Translations under genes and position numbers: made by a program
The notes under the pieces: generated by a model
Told to the model about the DNA's origin: nothing
Database searches by the model: none
Seen by the model: only the letters and a program-made list of their open reading frames with translations
Shown: positions 19,703 to 28,435 of the stretch, in pieces
How positions within the stretch are numbered: position 1 is the first letter of the stretch
Layout of the letters: every line of letters begins with the position of its first letter
Origin: Candidatus Wolfebacteria bacterium
GTDB taxonomy: Bacteria > Patescibacteriota > Minisyncoccia > UBA6257 > UBA9933
Reading direction: 5' to 3'
DNA: 48,181 nt
Assembly (NCBI GenBank): GCA_024654025.1
Contig: JANLIR010000009.1
Location: forward strand, 1-48,181

Positions 19703-19758
19703 GTGGTGAATTGTGGATAACTATGGGGATAAGTATACAAACAGGTGGATAACATGGC
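19703..19758. promoter_or_regulatory. Candidate MraZ operator (10-bp periodic RTGG repeats) overlapping DnaA-box-like TGTGGATAA
   Basis: GTGG at 19703, GTGG at 19713, ATGG at 19723, plus GTGG at 19745 and ATGG at 19754, upstream of mraZ. Confidence 0.5.
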
Positions 19759-19857
19759 GGGATAGAAATTTATCTTGAACCCAGTTCCGCTCCAAAGCGG
19801 GACTGGGGGAAAAGATTTTTAAGAAATTAGATATTAGTAATTAGTAATTTTTCATAT

Positions 19858-20289
19858 ATGTTTATTGGCGAATTCACACATACTTTAGACACAAAAGGAA
19901 GAATGGCGGTTCCGGTAAAATTTCGCGGCAAGCTCGGAACGAACGCTATAATTACAAGGGGGCTGGATCACTGTCTTTTTGTTTTTACCAGCCAGGAATG
20001 GGAAACGCTGGCGCAAAAATTAATCGCATTGCCTTTGGCGCAAGCGAATTCTCGCGCGTTTGTCCGGTTGATGCTTGCCGGTGCTATGGATGTTGAAGTT
20101 GATAAACAAGGAAGAGTTTTAATTCCCGATTATTTAAGGGGATACGCCGGACTTGGAAAAGAAATTGTTGTCGCGGGGCTTTATAACCGTATAGAAATTT
20201 GGGACAGCCAGACATGGAAAGGATACAAAGAAAAGACCGAAAGCGAATCAGATGAAATAGCTGAACGACTTGGTGAATTGGGAATATGA
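19858..20289 (+). CDS. mraZ: Transcriptional regulator MraZ
   Basis: MFIGEFTHTLDTKGRMAVPVKFR...ITRGLDHCLFVF. Confidence 0.97.
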   Translation: MFIGEFTHTLDTKGRMAVPVKFRGKLGTNAIITRGLDHCLFVFTSQEWETLAQKLIALPLAQANSRAFVRLMLAGAMDVEVDKQGRVLIPDYLRGYAGLGKEIVVAGLYNRIEIWDSQTWKGYKEKTESESDEIAERLGELGI

Positions 20290-21167
20290 GCCACATTCCG
20301 GTTCTTTTAAAAGAAGCAGTTGAGATTTTAAATCCGAAACCCAAAGAAGTTTTTATTGACGCCACTTTCGGAGATGGAGGGCACTCAACCGAAATTTTAA
20401 AAAAGATTTTACCCGGCGGAAAATTATTGGCAATTGATTGGGATAAAGACGCGGCGGAAAAAGCGAAAAAATCCGAAAATTTTCAAAAGCCCGAAATAAC
20501 GATAGTAAATGAAAATTACGCCGATTTGCCGGAGATTGTAAAAAAATTGAAATTTCCGAAAGCGGACGGGCTAATAGTTGATTTGGGATTTTCCACAGGT
20601 CAGTTGGAATCTGGGAAAGGATTTAGTTTTTTGAAAAATGAACCATTAGATATGAGATTTTCAAAAAACAGCGAATTAACGGCGGCGGAAGTTATAAACA
20701 GCTTCAGTGAAAAGGATTTGGCGGATATTTTTTTCAAATACGGAGAAGAAAGATTTTCGAGGCGGATAGCCAAAGAAATTTTTATAGAAAGAAAAAAGAA
20801 AAGAATATTGACCGCGCTGGAACTAGCGGAAATTATAAAACGGTCGGTTCCAAAAAATTATGAAAGAAAAAGAATCCATCCGGCAACCAGAGTTTTCCAA
20901 GCGCTTAGGATTTACGTCAATTCCGAGCTGGAAAACCTGAAAACGTTGTTAGTCAAAATGGAGGGTATTTTAAACCCCGGCAGCCGAGTGGCGATAATTT
21001 CTTTCCATTCATTGGAAGACCGGATTGTAAAAACTCATTTTAAGGAATTAGAAAAAGAAGATAAAGCGAAAATTTTAACAAAAAAACCAATAACCGCTTC
21101 CGAAGAGGAAGCAAGAGATAACCCAAAATCAAGGTCGGCAAAATTAAGAGCAATTATTTTAAAATGA
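20286..21167 (+). CDS. rsmH: 16S rRNA (cytosine1402-N4)-methyltransferase
   Basis: SHIPVLLKEAVEILNPKPKEVFIDATFGDGGHS; dcw order. Confidence 0.97.
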   Translation: MSHIPVLLKEAVEILNPKPKEVFIDATFGDGGHSTEILKKILPGGKLLAIDWDKDAAEKAKKSENFQKPEITIVNENYADLPEIVKKLKFPKADGLIVDLGFSTGQLESGKGFSFLKNEPLDMRFSKNSELTAAEVINSFSEKDLADIFFKYGEERFSRRIAKEIFIERKKKRILTALELAEIIKRSVPKNYERKRIHPATRVFQALRIYVNSELENLKTLLVKMEGILNPGSRVAIISFHSLEDRIVKTHFKELEKEDKAKILTKKPITASEEEARDNPKSRSAKLRAIILK

Positions 21168-21481
21168 CAACCATTATCCAACCTAATCAGGAAAGTAAAA
21201 AAGCCCAAGTTTTTTTGACAACTATTTTTCTCAATATTGTTTTTATCGCCAGCGCAGTAGTTATGATTTTGATCTATAGCCAAGTGGCTAATTTTCGACA
21301 GGAAATTAAAACACAATCGGCAGGGTTAAGAACTATTGAAACCCAAAACGCAGAGCTTAAAAATAGTTTATACACGGCCATTGATTCTATAAATCCTCAG
21401 AATCTTAACGCGGCAGGTTCATCGTTGATTTTAGAATCAAATCCTGAGTATATTAAAAAAGAACAACTGGCTGGATTTTAA
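21164..21481 (+). CDS. FtsL-like small membrane protein
   Basis: Single TM, position between rsmH and ftsI. Confidence 0.55.
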   Translation: MTTIIQPNQESKKAQVFLTTIFLNIVFIASAVVMILIYSQVANFRQEIKTQSAGLRTIETQNAELKNSLYTAIDSINPQNLNAAGSSLILESNPEYIKKEQLAGF

Positions 21482-21496
21482 CGGCTATTTATAAAA

Positions 21497-23113
21497 ATGA
21501 ATTTAAGAACTGGTTTTATTACGTTTCTTTTTTGTGTTGCGTTTTTGGTTATAATCGCCAATCTTTATTCTATTCAATTTATTAAAGGCAGTATTTTTTC
21601 CGCGCAAAATCAGAAACAAAATACTTTGGCCAGCGGTTTAGACCCTATTAGGGGCAATATTTACATTTTAGATAAAAATAAAACTCAAATTCCGATTGCC
21701 TTAAATAAAGAGTATTCGTTGATTTTCGCGGTGCCTAAAAAAATAGGCGCGGAGTTTGAAAATTATGCCGCTCAACTTTCAACTGTGCTTGGGTTGGATA
21801 AAAATGATTTAGAAAAAAAATTTAAAAAACCCAACGATCTTTACGAGCTTTTAATTCAAAAAGCCGATCAAAATCAGGTTAGCGGCGTTTCCTCTTTGAA
21901 TCTCAAAGGCGTTTACTTGAAAAAGCAATTTTTGCGTTATTATCCTTTTGATAATTTTGCCAGCCATGTTGTGGGGTTTGTTTCTCCCGCAAACGATAAC
22001 GACAAAAATAAAGACACTTTGACTGAAGTCGGCCGGTACGGAATTGAAGCCGGGTTTAACGCTGTCTTGGCTGGAAAAGAAACAAAAGAGGGCGATGATC
22101 TAGTTCTTACAATTGATAGGAGCATCCAAGCTCAAGCGGAAGAAATTTTATCGCGGCTTGTAACGGAAAAACAAGCTACCGGAGGAACGATTATTGTTCA
22201 AGATCCATATTCGGGCAGAATTTTGGCAATGGCAAATCTGCCTAATTTTGACCCCAATAATTATTCGAAATCAGAAATTAAAAATTTTTTAAATCCGGCT
22301 GTGGCCGCGGTTTACGAGCCGGGCTCTGTTTTTAAAGTTATAACAATGGCAATAGGCATTGATAGCGGAAAAATAACGCCAGACACAAAATATACCGACA
22401 CTGGCTCTGTGACTTTAAACGGTCGAACTATCACCAATTGGGATAATAAAGCTCACGGAACCCAAACAATGACTTATGTTATTGAACATTCACTTAACAC
22501 CGGGGCGGTTTTCGCTGAAAAGCAAATCGGCCACGGATTATTTTTTGATTATCTTAAAAAATTTGGTCTTAATGATGCGACCGGAATTAAATTACCATCT
22601 GAAGTTAATGGTAGTTTGAGAAGCTTAGTAAAAGGAAAAGATATAAATTTTGCTACTGCTTCTTATGGTCAAGGAGTATCCGTAACGCCGATTAATTTGA
22701 TAAGCGCGATTTCTATAATAGCCAACGGCGGAAATCTAATGAAACCGTTAATTTTGGACAATGAAAAACAAGAAGTTGTCCGGCGCGTGATATCGGAAGA
22801 TACCGCTAAAAAAGTAACGGATATGATGGTTTCCGCGGTTGAAAAAAACTTTTTTGCAGCTATTAGAAATTATTCGGTGGCAGGCAAAACAGGAACCGCC
22901 TTTATTCCGGATTTTAACAAGGGCGGTTATACCGAAGACGTTATCAACAGCTATGTTGGATTTGCGCCGGCGTATAATCCGAAGTTTGTTATTTTAATAA
23001 AACTCGACAAACCAGCCGGGGCGCCTTTATCAGGCCAGACGGTTGTTCCGGCATTTAAAGAATTGGCGCAATTTATTTTAAATTATTATAACGTTCCTCC
23101 CGATAAGCAATGA
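21497..23113 (+). CDS. ftsI: Penicillin-binding protein 2/FtsI
   Basis: YEPGSVFKVITMA (SxxK), SLN, AGKTGTA (KTG). Confidence 0.93.
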   Translation: MNLRTGFITFLFCVAFLVIIANLYSIQFIKGSIFSAQNQKQNTLASGLDPIRGNIYILDKNKTQIPIALNKEYSLIFAVPKKIGAEFENYAAQLSTVLGLDKNDLEKKFKKPNDLYELLIQKADQNQVSGVSSLNLKGVYLKKQFLRYYPFDNFASHVVGFVSPANDNDKNKDTLTEVGRYGIEAGFNAVLAGKETKEGDDLVLTIDRSIQAQAEEILSRLVTEKQATGGTIIVQDPYSGRILAMANLPNFDPNNYSKSEIKNFLNPAVAAVYEPGSVFKVITMAIGIDSGKITPDTKYTDTGSVTLNGRTITNWDNKAHGTQTMTYVIEHSLNTGAVFAEKQIGHGLFFDYLKKFGLNDATGIKLPSEVNGSLRSLVKGKDINFATASYGQGVSVTPINLISAISIIANGGNLMKPLILDNEKQEVVRRVISEDTAKKVTDMMVSAVEKNFFAAIRNYSVAGKTGTAFIPDFNKGGYTEDVINSYVGFAPAYNPKFVILIKLDKPAGAPLSGQTVVPAFKELAQFILNYYNVPPDKQ

Positions 23114-24402
23114 TTAAAATCCTGTCAAAAATTTTGTTTTTTTTAGCTCATCGGATTATTAACCGTTATAGTCCTGAAGTTGTGGCGATAACCGGAAGCG
23201 TTGGGAAGACCTCAACCAAAGAAGCCGCTTTTGCGGCGCTTATCGGGCAAACAAACGAAAAGATAAAAGGAGTTAGAAGATCAAAAGGAAATTTTAACAA
23301 CGAAATCGGAGCGCCGTTAGCTATAATCGGCGATTTTAAGGACGAAGATTTAAAAATTATAAGCCGAGACCAGCCAGCTAGAACAAAAAAATTCCAAAAA
23401 TTTATTTTTTGGCTCAAAGTAATTTTGGTGGGAAAATTTTACGCGTTTTGGCCTTTTAAACTAAGCTATCCGCAAATTTTGATTTTAGAGTACGGAGCGG
23501 ACAAACCGGGCGACATTAAAAATATGTTAAGTTTGGCGCGGCCCAAAAAAGCGGTTGTTACGGCTGTGGGCGAAATTCCCGTGCATGTGGAGTTTTATCA
23601 AGAGCCCGCGGAAGTCGCTAAAGAAAAGGCGAAAATCATAGAACCGCTTTCGGTTAACGGTTTCGCGATTTTAAATTTTGACGACAAAAAAGTTTTCGAG
23701 ATGAAGGAAAAAACTCGAGCTAAGATAATTACTTTCGGATTTGATGGAGGAGCGGATATAAAAATCTCCAATTTTGAAAATCGTTCGTTTGACGGGAAAC
23801 CGCAAGGAATTTCGTTTAAAATAGAATACGAAGGCAATTTCGTGCCGGTGTTTTTAAAAAATGTTTTAGGCCGAGCGCAGGCGTACGCTTCCGCTGCCGC
23901 CTTCGCGGTTGGGGTTTCTTTTGGCTTGAATCTCGTTGAAATCGCCGATTCTTTGGAAAGGAATTATTATCCGCCCAAACGCCGTACTAATATTTTAGAC
24001 GGCATTAAAAATACATTTGTAATTGACGACAGTTACAACGCTTCGCCGCTTTCAATGAAAGAAGCGTTGGAAATTTTGAAATCGTTGGAAGTGAAGCGAA
24101 AAATCGCGGTTTTGGGCGATATGCTGGAATTGGGAGAATTTTCCATTGAAGCGCACCAGAAAATAGGAAAAATTGCCGGTCAAGTCGCGGATGTTTTAAT
24201 TACTGCCGGTCCGCGAGCGAAATTTATCGCGGAGAAAGCTAAAGCGGAGGGACTTTTAGAAAGCAATATTTATATTTTTGAAAACGCAATGGAAGTTTGT
24301 GAAAATATCAACGGCATTATAAAAGAAGGGGATTTGATTTTAATTAAAGCTTCACGCGGAATTGGCTTGGATAAAGTGGTTGAAGAATTAAGAAAAACGT
24401 GA
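23110..24402 (+). CDS. murF: UDP-N-acetylmuramoyl-tripeptide--D-alanyl-D-alanine ligase
   Basis: ITGSVGKTSTKE..., IDDSYNASPLSMKEAL, ILKASRGIGLD. Confidence 0.92.
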   Translation: MIKILSKILFFLAHRIINRYSPEVVAITGSVGKTSTKEAAFAALIGQTNEKIKGVRRSKGNFNNEIGAPLAIIGDFKDEDLKIISRDQPARTKKFQKFIFWLKVILVGKFYAFWPFKLSYPQILILEYGADKPGDIKNMLSLARPKKAVVTAVGEIPVHVEFYQEPAEVAKEKAKIIEPLSVNGFAILNFDDKKVFEMKEKTRAKIITFGFDGGADIKISNFENRSFDGKPQGISFKIEYEGNFVPVFLKNVLGRAQAYASAAAFAVGVSFGLNLVEIADSLERNYYPPKRRTNILDGIKNTFVIDDSYNASPLSMKEALEILKSLEVKRKIAVLGDMLELGEFSIEAHQKIGKIAGQVADVLITAGPRAKFIAEKAKAEGLLESNIYIFENAMEVCENINGIIKEGDLILIKASRGIGLDKVVEELRKT

Positions 24403-24450
24403 TAAATAACTAATAACTATTTTCGGCCCCATCGTCTAGTGGTTCGGACA

Positions 24451-24480
24451 CCCCGAAGGAAAGCGGAGCTTCCTACGGGG
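24451..24480. repeat. Palindromic hairpin insert in the outer tRNA-Glu
   Basis: CCCCGAAGGAAAGCGGAGCTTCCTACGGGG, followed by CATG. Confidence 0.8.
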
Positions 24481-24492
24481 CATGCTTGGTTC

Positions 24493-24631
24493 CTTGCCCC
24501 GTACTAAAATTTAAAATAATATATATTTGTATCTGGCCTTGTCGTCTAGTGGCCCAGGACACTTGGTTCTCATCCAAGAAACACGGGTTCGATTCCCGTC
24601 GAGGTCACAAAATTAAATTTTTAGTACGGGG
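24493..24631 (+). mobile_element. Inverted-repeat cassette carrying a complete tRNA-Glu
   Basis: CTTG + CCCCGTACTAAAATTT (24497-24512) ... AAATTTTTAGTACGGGG (24615-24631). Confidence 0.7.
24535..24607 (+). tRNA. tRNA-Glu(CTC), nested
   Basis: GGCCTTG...CGAGGTC-A cloverleaf, loop TTCTCAT; CCA not encoded. Confidence 0.92.
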
Positions 24632-24677
24632 TCATCCAAGAAACACCGGTTCGACTCCGGTTGGGGTCACCACGAAA

Positions 24678-25529
24678 ATGAAAGTTTATTATCCAAATCC
24701 TCAAAAAGACTCTAATTCCAGAACAAAGCTGAAAATTTTTTTAATCACCCTGCTTTTTTTAGCGCTCATCGGAGCTGGCGGTTATTTGGTTTACGCGTCA
24801 GGATTTTTCAAAGTCAAAAATATTGAAATTTCAGGCCTAAAAAATTATTCAAAAGAAAATTTAACCGCTGATCTGAAAGATTTTTTTAAGAACCGCTCGG
24901 CAATCTCTTCTTTTCTTGGGCCGGAAAATGTTTTGGTTTGGACAGCGGACGTCGGAGCCTTTCTTTCCAAAGAACCGCAATTTAAAAATTTAACCGTTCA
25001 AAGGGATATTTTAAGCCGTTTTGTAAGGATAGGGGTTGTGGAGCGGGAAAAGTTTGGTATTTGGTGTTTAATCAAAAAAAATATTACTCTCGAAAATGCG
25101 AGTTCAACGGTTGAACAAGCGGGAGAAAACGAAAATTGTTTTTGGTTTGATAAGAACGGAATAATTTTTGTTGAAGCGCCAACTATTGAAAGCGAACTTT
25201 TCAATAAAGTGGTGGACTCGACGGGAAGGGATTTAAAATTAGGCGACAAAGTCTTAGACAGCCGGCTCACAGAAAATCTCGTGAAGGTTTTTAATGTCTT
25301 TGATACGGCTGACGTAAAATCAAAAACCGTTCAGCTGAACGACATTAAATCCGAAGAAGTGGTTGTTAAGCCTTTGTTGTTTCCAGCCTCATTTTTTAGT
25401 TTGAGATTCAGCCCTGATTTTTCGATTGCCGCCATAAAAACTTTAAAGAAAGACAAACGGTGGGATAAAATCCAATACGCTGATTTCAGAGTAGAGAACC
25501 GTGTTTATTATAAATATAAAAATCAGTAG
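24678..25529 (+). CDS. FtsQ/DivIB-like POTRA cell-division protein
   Basis: TM then FFKVKNIEISGLKNYSKENL; ATG at 24678 preferred because the track's 24486 start lies inside tRNA sequence. Confidence 0.75.
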   Translation: MKVYYPNPQKDSNSRTKLKIFLITLLFLALIGAGGYLVYASGFFKVKNIEISGLKNYSKENLTADLKDFFKNRSAISSFLGPENVLVWTADVGAFLSKEPQFKNLTVQRDILSRFVRIGVVEREKFGIWCLIKKNITLENASSTVEQAGENENCFWFDKNGIIFVEAPTIESELFNKVVDSTGRDLKLGDKVLDSRLTENLVKVFNVFDTADVKSKTVQLNDIKSEEVVVKPLLFPASFFSLRFSPDFSIAAIKTLKKDKRWDKIQYADFRVENRVYYKYKNQ

Positions 25530-27220
25530 GAGTCGAATTTTTTGAGCTTTCTCATTGTTTCCAAATCTGAATTTCTCAGGTGCTCCGTCATTTGCATTTG
25601 CGCGTCAAAAGCGATTGATTTCCCTAAATACTGGCCGGAGGTAAACTGGGGGAAAATCACGTAATCCGCGCCTTTTTTGTAAAGCGCTTCCACTTCGTTT
25701 TCATCCTCGGCTCTTAAAACAATCTTTATTTTTTTACCCGCTTCTTTTAATAAATTTATTTCTTTCAAAAGGTTTAGATTGTCGGTGAAGTCGGGGTCTG
25801 TGGAAATAACCAGTTCGGCGTCTTTAATATTAGACCGTTCAAAAATTTCCGGATCGCTTATATCTCCAAAAAGGTATTCATAGCCGTATTTTTTTAGTAT
25901 TTCGATAACCTCCGGGTCAAAATCAACAACCAAAAGATTTTCTTTGGGAAGATTAAAGGCAATGCTTCGGCCAATTCGATGGAAGCCGATTAAAATAATG
26001 GGTTTTCTAAACTCGCCGTCGTCGAAGTATTTTTCTTTCAGGTTTTTGCGTTCAAAAAACGAAAATATTTTTGAAGTTTTTCTAAAAATTCCGTCAGCGT
26101 AAATAATAAGATAAGTTGAGGCGATTATCGTTATAATTCCAACCGCGGTTATAAGTGTTACTACTTGAGAGGTTAAATGCCCGAGCTTGAGTCCAACCGC
26201 GGCAAGTATCAAGCTGAATTCCGAAATTTGGGCAGTGGTGACGCCAGTCAAAAAACTCGTTCTTTTTCTGTATCCCATAATGCCCATGATTGCCAAAACT
26301 ATTAGCGGATTTCCGATTAAAACGAATAAAGAGAAAATTAAAATCGGAAAAGTAATTTGCGAAAAATCTGAAAATGCCAAAGAAGAGCCCAAAATAACAA
26401 AGAATATTAAAATAAAAAAATCTCTAAGCGGTTTGATACGGCCCGATATTTGAAAATGTTCGTAAGAATTTGCCAGAGCCAAGCCCGCTAAAAATCCGCC
26501 GATTTCTATCGGGAATCCGATTTGCGGAAGGCTGGCTATTGCCGCCAAAAGAAATGCCCAGGCAAGCGTGGATAAAAATAAAAGTTCTTGGGATTTAGCG
26601 ATTTTATCAAAAACAAGAGGAACAATTTTCCGGCCAAGATAAAGAAAAGCGCAAAACAGAGCTACCCCTTTTATTAAAGCGAAGATAACATTTTTTAAAA
26701 TCAACTCTCCATGGTTTTGAAATCCGCTCAAAAACACCAGTATTAAAATTGCCACAAAATCCTGGACTAAAAGAAAGCCAATACTTATTCTGCCATACAA
26801 GCTATTTAAGTCTCTTTTTTCAGAAAGAAGTTTTACAACGATGATAGTGCTTGAAAGAGTTAAGGCGATTGCTATATAAGCGCTGTGCAGATTAGTGAAT
26901 CCGAGTAAATAAGAAATTCCAAATCCGGCCGCGAAAGTAAAAATAAGCTGGCCAAGCCCGACAATTATCGCCGTTTTGCCTATTGATTTTATAGAAGGGA
27001 AATTCATTTCAAGCCCAACTAAGAAAAGTAAAAACATTATTCCTAAATCCGAGAATGTCTGGAAAATTTCGCGGTTTTCAAAATGGAAAAAACTGAAAGA
27101 GGCGATTATAATTCCGGTAAAGAAATAGGCGATAACCACCGGTTGTTTTAAAAGTTTTGCGATAATCCCCAAAACCGCGGCGATTAAAATAACAATCGCG
27201 AGTTCCAAGATAGTACTCAT
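25523..27220 (-). CDS. Kef-type cation/proton antiporter with TrkA-N domain
   Basis: Multi-TM Na+/H+ exchanger domain, GFHRIGRSIAFNLPKENLLVVDFDPEVIE nucleotide-binding domain. Confidence 0.92.
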   Translation of the reverse strand: MSTILELAIVILIAAVLGIIAKLLKQPVVIAYFFTGIIIASFSFFHFENREIFQTFSDLGIMFLLFLVGLEMNFPSIKSIGKTAIIVGLGQLIFTFAAGFGISYLLGFTNLHSAYIAIALTLSSTIIVVKLLSEKRDLNSLYGRISIGFLLVQDFVAILILVFLSGFQNHGELILKNVIFALIKGVALFCAFLYLGRKIVPLVFDKIAKSQELLFLSTLAWAFLLAAIASLPQIGFPIEIGGFLAGLALANSYEHFQISGRIKPLRDFFILIFFVILGSSLAFSDFSQITFPILIFSLFVLIGNPLIVLAIMGIMGYRKRTSFLTGVTTAQISEFSLILAAVGLKLGHLTSQVVTLITAVGIITIIASTYLIIYADGIFRKTSKIFSFFERKNLKEKYFDDGEFRKPIILIGFHRIGRSIAFNLPKENLLVVDFDPEVIEILKKYGYEYLFGDISDPEIFERSNIKDAELVISTDPDFTDNLNLLKEINLLKEAGKKIKIVLRAEDENEVEALYKKGADYVIFPQFTSGQYLGKSIAFDAQMQMTEHLRNSDLETMRKLKKFDSY

Positions 27221-27344
27221 ACAATAAGTATAAAGTATTAAGTATAAAGGAACAACAGATTTCTTGCCGCTTTCGGTTTTTTATTGTATGTTATTAGTTG
27301 TAAGTTATTGGTTGTAGGTTGATTTGGAGGGTTCGCATAGTGGT

Positions 27345-27375
27345 TCCCGCACCAAAGCTTCGCGTTGGTACGGGA
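27345..27375. repeat. Palindromic hairpin insert in the D-loop of the outer tRNA-Ser
   Basis: TCCCGCACCAAAGCTTCGCGTTGGTACGGGA, followed by CTAG. Confidence 0.75.
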
Positions 27376-27450
27376 CTAGCTAGTGCGTGCGGCTTGTTCC
27401 CGTTTTGTCCGAAGAGAAACGAGGTTACAAAACGCAATCCCGTTCATGGC

Positions 27451-27540
27451 GGAGAGGTCGCATAGTGGTCTAGTGCGCTCGCTTGGAAAGCGAGTGTGGG
27501 GTAAAACCCACCGCGAGTTCGAATCTCGCCCTCTCCGCCA
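27451..27540 (+). tRNA. tRNA-Ser(GGA), nested
   Basis: GGAGAGG...CCTCTCC-G-CCA, CTCGC-TTGGAAA-GCGAG anticodon arm. Confidence 0.94.
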
Positions 27541-27670
27541 TGTGCGGGAGAAAGCGACAATCCGTTTAAGATGGACAGAGAAGTTCTCAGCCCAGAGGCT
27601 GATCCGCCTCAGGCGGAGAATCTCGCCCTCTCCGCCAGCCAAACAAATGATTTTTTGATAAACTATATCT

Positions 27671-28201
27671 ATGACCTTACGAGAAAGAAAACTGAAAAAA
27701 GAGGAGCTTGAAGAAGTCCAATTTTTAAAAGAACGCGCAGTTGAAAATATTTTTTGGCATGCTCCGGAATATGAGTATTCGCCGAAGTCCAGTATGTGGT
27801 ATTGGACAAGTTTATTTTTGGCGCTGGTTTTGATAATTTTTGCCCTTTGGCAGAAGAATTTTTTATTCGCGTTTTTTGTATTTATTGCCGAGCTGATTGT
27901 TTTTGCTGTGGCTGATAAGCACCCGAAAATTTGGGAATTTGCAATTGACGAAAAAGGCGTTTATATAGGCAAAAATAAGTTTTATCCTTATGATCAGCTT
28001 GAGGCTTTTGATATACATATAAACGAAATCGGTCATGACCAGCTGGTTTTAAAAACGAAAAAGAAAATCTTGCCGATTGTTACTATTAATATATATAAGG
28101 AAGATCAGGAAAAAATAAAAGAATTTTTAAAAAAATATATAGCATACGAACAAATAGATATTTCGTTTGGGGATATAATCAGTAAATTGATAGGATTTTA
28201 A
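27671..28201 (+). CDS. Hypothetical two-TM protein
   Basis: SMWYWTSLFLALVLIIFALWQKNFLFAFFVFIAELIVF hydrophobic hairpin. Confidence 0.65.
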   Translation: MTLRERKLKKEELEEVQFLKERAVENIFWHAPEYEYSPKSSMWYWTSLFLALVLIIFALWQKNFLFAFFVFIAELIVFAVADKHPKIWEFAIDEKGVYIGKNKFYPYDQLEAFDIHINEIGHDQLVLKTKKKILPIVTINIYKEDQEKIKEFLKKYIAYEQIDISFGDIISKLIGF

Positions 28202-28247
28202 CATTGCCCTCGTCGTTCAACCCTTCGGCAGGCTCAGGGCAAGCGGA

Positions 28248-28277
28248 CCCCGCACCAAAACGAGTGTTGGTGCGGGG
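28248..28277. repeat. Palindromic hairpin insert in the D-loop of the outer tRNA-Arg
   Basis: CCCCGCACCAAAACGAGTGTTGGTGCGGGG, followed by CAGG. Confidence 0.8.
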
Positions 28278-28306
28278 CAGGTAGGACGCGATGGTTGTTT
28301 GGATTG

Positions 28307-28435
28307 CTTGTCCCGCACTAAAATTTAGGATATGTTTATGAAAAGTCCCCATAGCTCAACGGATAGAGTGTAGGTTTGCGGAACCTAAGATCGAGGTCCG
28401 ATTCCTCGTGGGGACGCAAAATTTTTAGTGCGGGG
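28307..28435 (+). mobile_element. Inverted-repeat cassette carrying a complete tRNA-Arg
   Basis: CTTG + TCCCGCACTAAAATTT (28311-28326) ... AAATTTTTAGTGCGGGG (28419-28435). Confidence 0.7.
28345..28416 (+). tRNA. tRNA-Arg(GCG), nested
   Basis: GTCCCCA...TGGGGAC-G, TAGGT-TTGCGGA-ACCTA anticodon arm. Confidence 0.92.

Larger units (their letters stand above)
24425..24672 (+). tRNA. Interrupted tRNA-Glu(CTC)-like gene (outer): exons 24425-24450, 24485-24492, 24632-24672
   Basis: Exons join into a cloverleaf: GGCCCCA/TGGGGTC acceptor, D-arm, CTTGG-TTCTCAT-CCAAG anticodon arm, ACCGG-TTCGACT-CCGGT T-arm, A-CCA. Confidence 0.7.
27326..27637 (+). tRNA. Interrupted tRNA-Ser(GGA)-like gene or pseudogene (outer)
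   Basis: GGAGGGTTCGCATAGTGGT | insert | CTAGTGCG...TTG | nested cassette | GAAAGCGAC...AAGTTC | insert | GAATCTCGCCCTCTCCGCCA. Confidence 0.5.

Noticed and set aside
19570-19760. Replication origin (DnaA-like TGTGGATAA boxes plus AT-rich stretch)
   Set aside because: Only a few boxes, no dnaA/dnaN nearby, and the spacing fits MraZ repeats better; kept only as an alternative
24493-24631. Group I intron inside tRNA-Glu
   Set aside because: Insertion point resembles known tRNA group I introns, but the 139-nt insert is filled by a tRNA and lacks the P/Q/R/S core segments visible in the two 23S introns
24486-24677. N-terminal extension of the FtsQ-like ORF in the track
   Set aside because: Translates tRNA sequence; ATG at 24678 gives a normal N-terminus with a TM segment
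27541-27637. Integrase att-site duplication (20-bp tRNA-Ser 3' end direct repeat)
   Set aside because: Only 97 bp between repeats and no integrase; the arrangement is better explained by the outer interrupted tRNA
27376-27658. Overlapping ORFs of 88 and 91 aa
   Set aside because: Overlap the tRNA-Ser region on both strands; no protein-like features
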